Assembly: GCA_913065125.1 (NCBI GenBank)
Contig: CAJYAG010000001.1
Coordinates: 186,001 to 250,000 of the forward strand
Direction of reading: 5' to 3'
DNA from: an uncultured Flavobacteriaceae bacterium
GTDB lineage: Bacteria; Bacteroidota; Bacteroidia; Flavobacteriales; Flavobacteriaceae
Length of the DNA stretch: 64,000 bases
The position numbers and the translations under genes are program-made. The notes beneath the pieces were generated by a model that ran no database searches, had not been told where the DNA came from, and was given only the letters and a program-made list of their open reading frames with translations. Shown piece after piece: positions 61,376 through 64,000 of this stretch; the stretch's first letter is position 1; the number at the start of each line of letters is the position of its first letter.

Positions 61376-63700
61376 TTGTCAAACTATTTAGATTCTTTAA
61401 ACCCTGCTCAAAAAGATGCGGTTTTACAAAAAGACGGCCCCATGATTATTATTGCTGGTGCTGGTTCTGGTAAAACGCGTGTGTTAACCTATCGCATTGC
61501 GCATTTAATGCAACAAGGCGTAGATCCGTTTAATATTTTATCGCTAACCTTTACTAATAAAGCGGCTAGAGAAATGAAAGAACGTATTGCTGGTGTTGTC
61601 GGTGCAAGCGAATCCAAAAATCTTTGGATGGGAACTTTTCATTCTGTTTTTGCTCGGATTTTACGCTCAGAAGCAGATAAATTAGGATTTCCATCAAACT
61701 TTACTATTTACGACACACAAGATTCTGTTCGTTTAATTGCTGCTATTATCAAAGAAATGCAATTGGATAAAGACCGATACAAGCCAAAGCAAATATTAGG
61801 TAGAATATCGTCTTTAAAAAATAGTTTGATAACGGTAAACGCCTATTTTAACAATTCAGATTTGGTTGAAGCTGATTTGCATGCAAGCAGACCAAAAGTG
61901 GGTGATATTTATAAAGAATATGTGGCGCGATGTTTTAAATCTGGTGCCATGGACTTTGATGATTTATTATTAAGAACCAATGAGTTATTAGCGCGTTTTC
62001 CAGATTCATTAGCGAAATATCAAGACCGATTTAGATATATCATGGTAGATGAGTATCAAGATACCAATCATTCGCAATATTTAATTGTAAGAGCGTTGGC
62101 AGATCGTTTTCAGAACATTTGTGTAGTTGGAGATGATTCGCAAAGTATATATAGTTTCCGTGGTGCAAACATCAATAATATTTTAAATTTTCAAAAGGAT
62201 TATCCAGATGTGAGAACTTTTAAATTAGAACAGAATTATCGTTCTACGAAGAATATTGTGAATGCAGCAAACTCCGTCATCGAAAAGAATAAAACACGTT
62301 TAGACAAAGTAGTTTGGACATCTAATGATGAAGGAGAAAAGATAAAAGTAATGCGTACAATTTCTGATGGGGAAGAAGGGCGTTTTGTAGCACAGTCTAT
62401 TTGGGAAAACATGATGACCAAACAACTCACTGCAGATGCATTTGCTATTTTATACAGAACGAATTCTCAATCAAGAGCATTAGAGGATGCGTTGCGAAAA
62501 AAAGATATTAAGTATAAAATTTACGGAGGAATTTCATTTTATCAACGAAAAGAAATCAAAGATTTATTGTCGTATTTACGCATGTTAATCAACCCAAACG
62601 ATGAAGAAGCATTCAAAAGAGTGATCAATTACCCTGCAAGAGGGATTGGGCAAACAACAATTGATAAATTAACGATTGCAGCAAATCATTATAAAAAGTC
62701 AATTTTTGAAATTCTAAAACATATTGATAAAGTCGATTTAAAAATAAATGCTGGGACAAAAAATAAATTGCAAGATTTTGTAAACATGATTTTGCGTTTG
62801 CAAATAGAATCGCAAACAAAAAATGCTTTTGAAATTGCAGATGTTGTAGTAAAGCAAGTTCGTTTGATCAAAGATTTAGAAAAAGACGGAACGCCAGAAG
62901 CGGTCAGTAAAGTAGAAAATGTTCAAGAATTATTAAACGGAATAAAAGATTTTATCACGGATAAAATAGAAACAGGAGAAGATGCTTCATTAACATCATT
63001 CCTAGAAGATGTTGCTTTGGCTACGGATTTTGATTCTGATAAAAAAGACGATACACCAAGAGTTTCTATGATGACGATTCATCAATCTAAAGGATTGGAA
63101 TATCCGTATGTGTATATAGTTGGTTTAGAAGAAAATTTATTTCCTTCAGGAATGAGCATGAACACAAGGAGCGAACTAGAAGAAGAGCGTAGATTGTTTT
63201 ATGTAGCATTGACTAGAGCAGAACATCAGGCGTATTTGAGTTATGCTCAAACTCGTTATCGCTGGGGAAAATTAACCGATGCAGAACCGAGTAGGTTTTT
63301 AGAAGAAATTGAAGAAAGCTTTTTAGAATATTTAACTCCTAAAAAACAAGAACCGTCTGTAAATCGATTTGTAGATGCAAGTTTATTTGATACGCCATCG
63401 AAAACCATTCGTTTTCAAAAACCCATTCAGCGTAAAAAAAAGGAATTCAAAGCAAAAAAAGAAGAACCATTTATTCCGCCTAAAAAATTAAAAAAAATAC
63501 CGAATACCACTTCAGAAAACACCAATCTTTTTGATGCCAATATTACAGTTGGAACATTAGTAGAACACAATAGATTTGGCGCTGGAGAAGTATTGAATTT
63601 AGAAGGAAATGGCCCAAATAAAAAAGCAGAAATTAAATTCGGTACAGTAGGAAAGAAAAAATTATTATTGCAGTTTGCCAAGTTAAAAGTAATCGGATAA
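61376..63700 (+). CDS. UvrD/PcrA-type 3'-5' DNA helicase
   Basis: 774 aa from TTG 61376 (SNYLDSLNPAQKDAVLQ). SF1A motifs: Q-motif LNPAQKDAV, Walker A IAGAGSGKTRVLTYR, LTFTNKAAREMKER, motif II YIMVDEYQDTNHSQY, GDDSQSIYSFRGA, LEQNYRST, and motif VI EERRLFYVALTRA. The C-terminal tail with VGTLVEHNRFGAGEVLNLEG is the PcrA/UvrD RNAP-binding Tudor-like domain. An ATG at 61316 in the same frame would add 20 residues, but relatives start at the NYLDxLN motif and a -7-like box lies between the two starts. Acts in nucleotide-excision and mismatch repair. Confidence 0.92.
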   Translation: MSNYLDSLNPAQKDAVLQKDGPMIIIAGAGSGKTRVLTYRIAHLMQQGVDPFNILSLTFTNKAAREMKERIAGVVGASESKNLWMGTFHSVFARILRSEADKLGFPSNFTIYDTQDSVRLIAAIIKEMQLDKDRYKPKQILGRISSLKNSLITVNAYFNNSDLVEADLHASRPKVGDIYKEYVARCFKSGAMDFDDLLLRTNELLARFPDSLAKYQDRFRYIMVDEYQDTNHSQYLIVRALADRFQNICVVGDDSQSIYSFRGANINNILNFQKDYPDVRTFKLEQNYRSTKNIVNAANSVIEKNKTRLDKVVWTSNDEGEKIKVMRTISDGEEGRFVAQSIWENMMTKQLTADAFAILYRTNSQSRALEDALRKKDIKYKIYGGISFYQRKEIKDLLSYLRMLINPNDEEAFKRVINYPARGIGQTTIDKLTIAANHYKKSIFEILKHIDKVDLKINAGTKNKLQDFVNMILRLQIESQTKNAFEIADVVVKQVRLIKDLEKDGTPEAVSKVENVQELLNGIKDFITDKIETGEDASLTSFLEDVALATDFDSDKKDDTPRVSMMTIHQSKGLEYPYVYIVGLEENLFPSGMSMNTRSELEEERRLFYVALTRAEHQAYLSYAQTRYRWGKLTDAEPSRFLEEIEESFLEYLTPKKQEPSVNRFVDASLFDTPSKTIRFQKPIQRKKKEFKAKKEEPFIPPKKLKKIPNTTSENTNLFDANITVGTLVEHNRFGAGEVLNLEGNGPNKKAEIKFGTVGKKKLLLQFAKLKVIG

Positions 63701-63711
63701 AATAGCTGATT

Positions 63712-63738
63712 ATTAATTTTTGATTACTTAAAATTAAT
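63712..63738 (+). terminator. Weak hairpin after uvrD-like gene
   Basis: ATTAATTTT (63712-63720) pairs with AAAATTAAT (63730-63738); an all-A/T stem, so termination is uncertain. Confidence 0.3.
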
Positions 63739-63820
63739 CCTTAATTTGCAAGCTTTAAGATACTTCAAAAACAAACAGAGATAAAAAGCGTTACAGCTAT
63801 ATATTTCAATAAACTTTAGA

Positions 63821-64000
63821 ATGGAATTCGAACTAGAATACAACTCAGAAAGACCGTTAATGATTATACCAGAATACGGCAGACATATCCAAAAATTAGT
63901 AGATCATTGCGTAGCTTTAGAAGATAAAGAAGAAAGAAATGTAATGGCCAAAGCAATTGTTGATGTTATGGGAAACTTGCAACCACATTTGCGTGATGTT
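63821..64000 (+). CDS. DUF4290 domain protein, 3'-truncated by window end
   Basis: First 60 codons: MEFELEYNSERPLMIIPEYG, followed by RHIQKLVDHCVALEDKEER and NLQPHLRDV. This is the conserved start of the Bacteroidota-specific DUF4290 family, of unknown function, cytoplasmic, usually about 200 residues. The rest lies beyond 64000. Confidence 0.85.
   Translation, partial: MEFELEYNSERPLMIIPEYGRHIQKLVDHCVALEDKEERNVMAKAIVDVMGNLQPHLRDV

Overview
The window is AT-rich chromosomal DNA from a member of the Bacteroidota, almost certainly a marine Flavobacteriaceae of the Polaribacter/Tenacibaculum kind. This rests on protein content (PorV/PorQ-like barrel, DUF4290, DUF3857, DUF4129/DUF4350 locus, Skp-like OmpH, alvin-type ferredoxin, flavobacterial sugar transferase). 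It also rests on Bacteroidota-type promoters (TAnnTTTG -7 boxes upstream of many genes), the lack of Shine-Dalgarno sequences, and several TTG starts. The taxonomic call is inference; no rRNA or tRNA gene was seen. No CRISPR array, insertion sequence or prophage was seen.

Layout. 0-5.5 kb: 3' part of a polyprenyl-P sugar transferase (its 5' end lies outside the window), a DUF4105/PorV-like pair, a YheT-type hydrolase and pssA. 5.5-8.4 kb: a minus-strand operon kdsD-tatC-AhpD-like-lptB (Kdo/LPS export and Tat secretion). 8.6-20.2 kb: recQ, an outer-membrane beta-barrel candidate, a ZIP transporter/methyltransferase pair, a THUMP rRNA methyltransferase, pheT, pyrD, a LysE exporter and an HMG-CoA-lyase-like enzyme. 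20.3-25.8 kb: a lipoprotein 5'-nucleotidase, a porin, a covalent-FMN protein coupled to a 4-TM protein, and guaB. 25.9-32.9 kb: the RDD / SpoIIM / DUF4129 / DUF4350 / MoxR / DUF58 membrane locus. 32.9-35.3 kb: ompH, miaA and a voltage-gated-type ion channel with a zinc ribbon. 35.3-40.9 kb: a secreted two-protease operon, a papain-fold C1 peptidase followed 8 nt later by a 1334-residue protein with five tandem beta-sandwich-like repeats and a C-terminal caspase domain. 40.9-49.1 kb: a long minus-strand run (acyl-CoA reductase, serC, serA, DUF1015, YggS, DnaQ/GIY-YIG, DUF3857). 49.2-56.7 kb: ferredoxin, ychF, an orphan 135-aa protein, parE, a small membrane protein, an ORF6N pseudogene and parC. 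56.7-60.2 kb: divergent BtuF-like and BtuB-like genes with a cobalamin riboswitch in front of the receptor. 60.2-64 kb: two small minus-strand genes, a UvrD/PcrA helicase and the start of a DUF4290 gene.

Most genes are housekeeping and conserved. The most unusual block is the papain/caspase operon, which has its own promoter and terminator and looks like a self-contained extracytoplasmic module of unknown purpose. Other points of interest are the riboswitch's possible alternative hairpins, the porin/flavinylated-protein/4-TM set, the decayed ORF6N gene wedged between the topoisomerase IV subunits, a class-2 PyrD carrying Cys at the catalytic-base position, and a cluster of REP-like and short tandem repeats between 17.4 and 25.9 kb.
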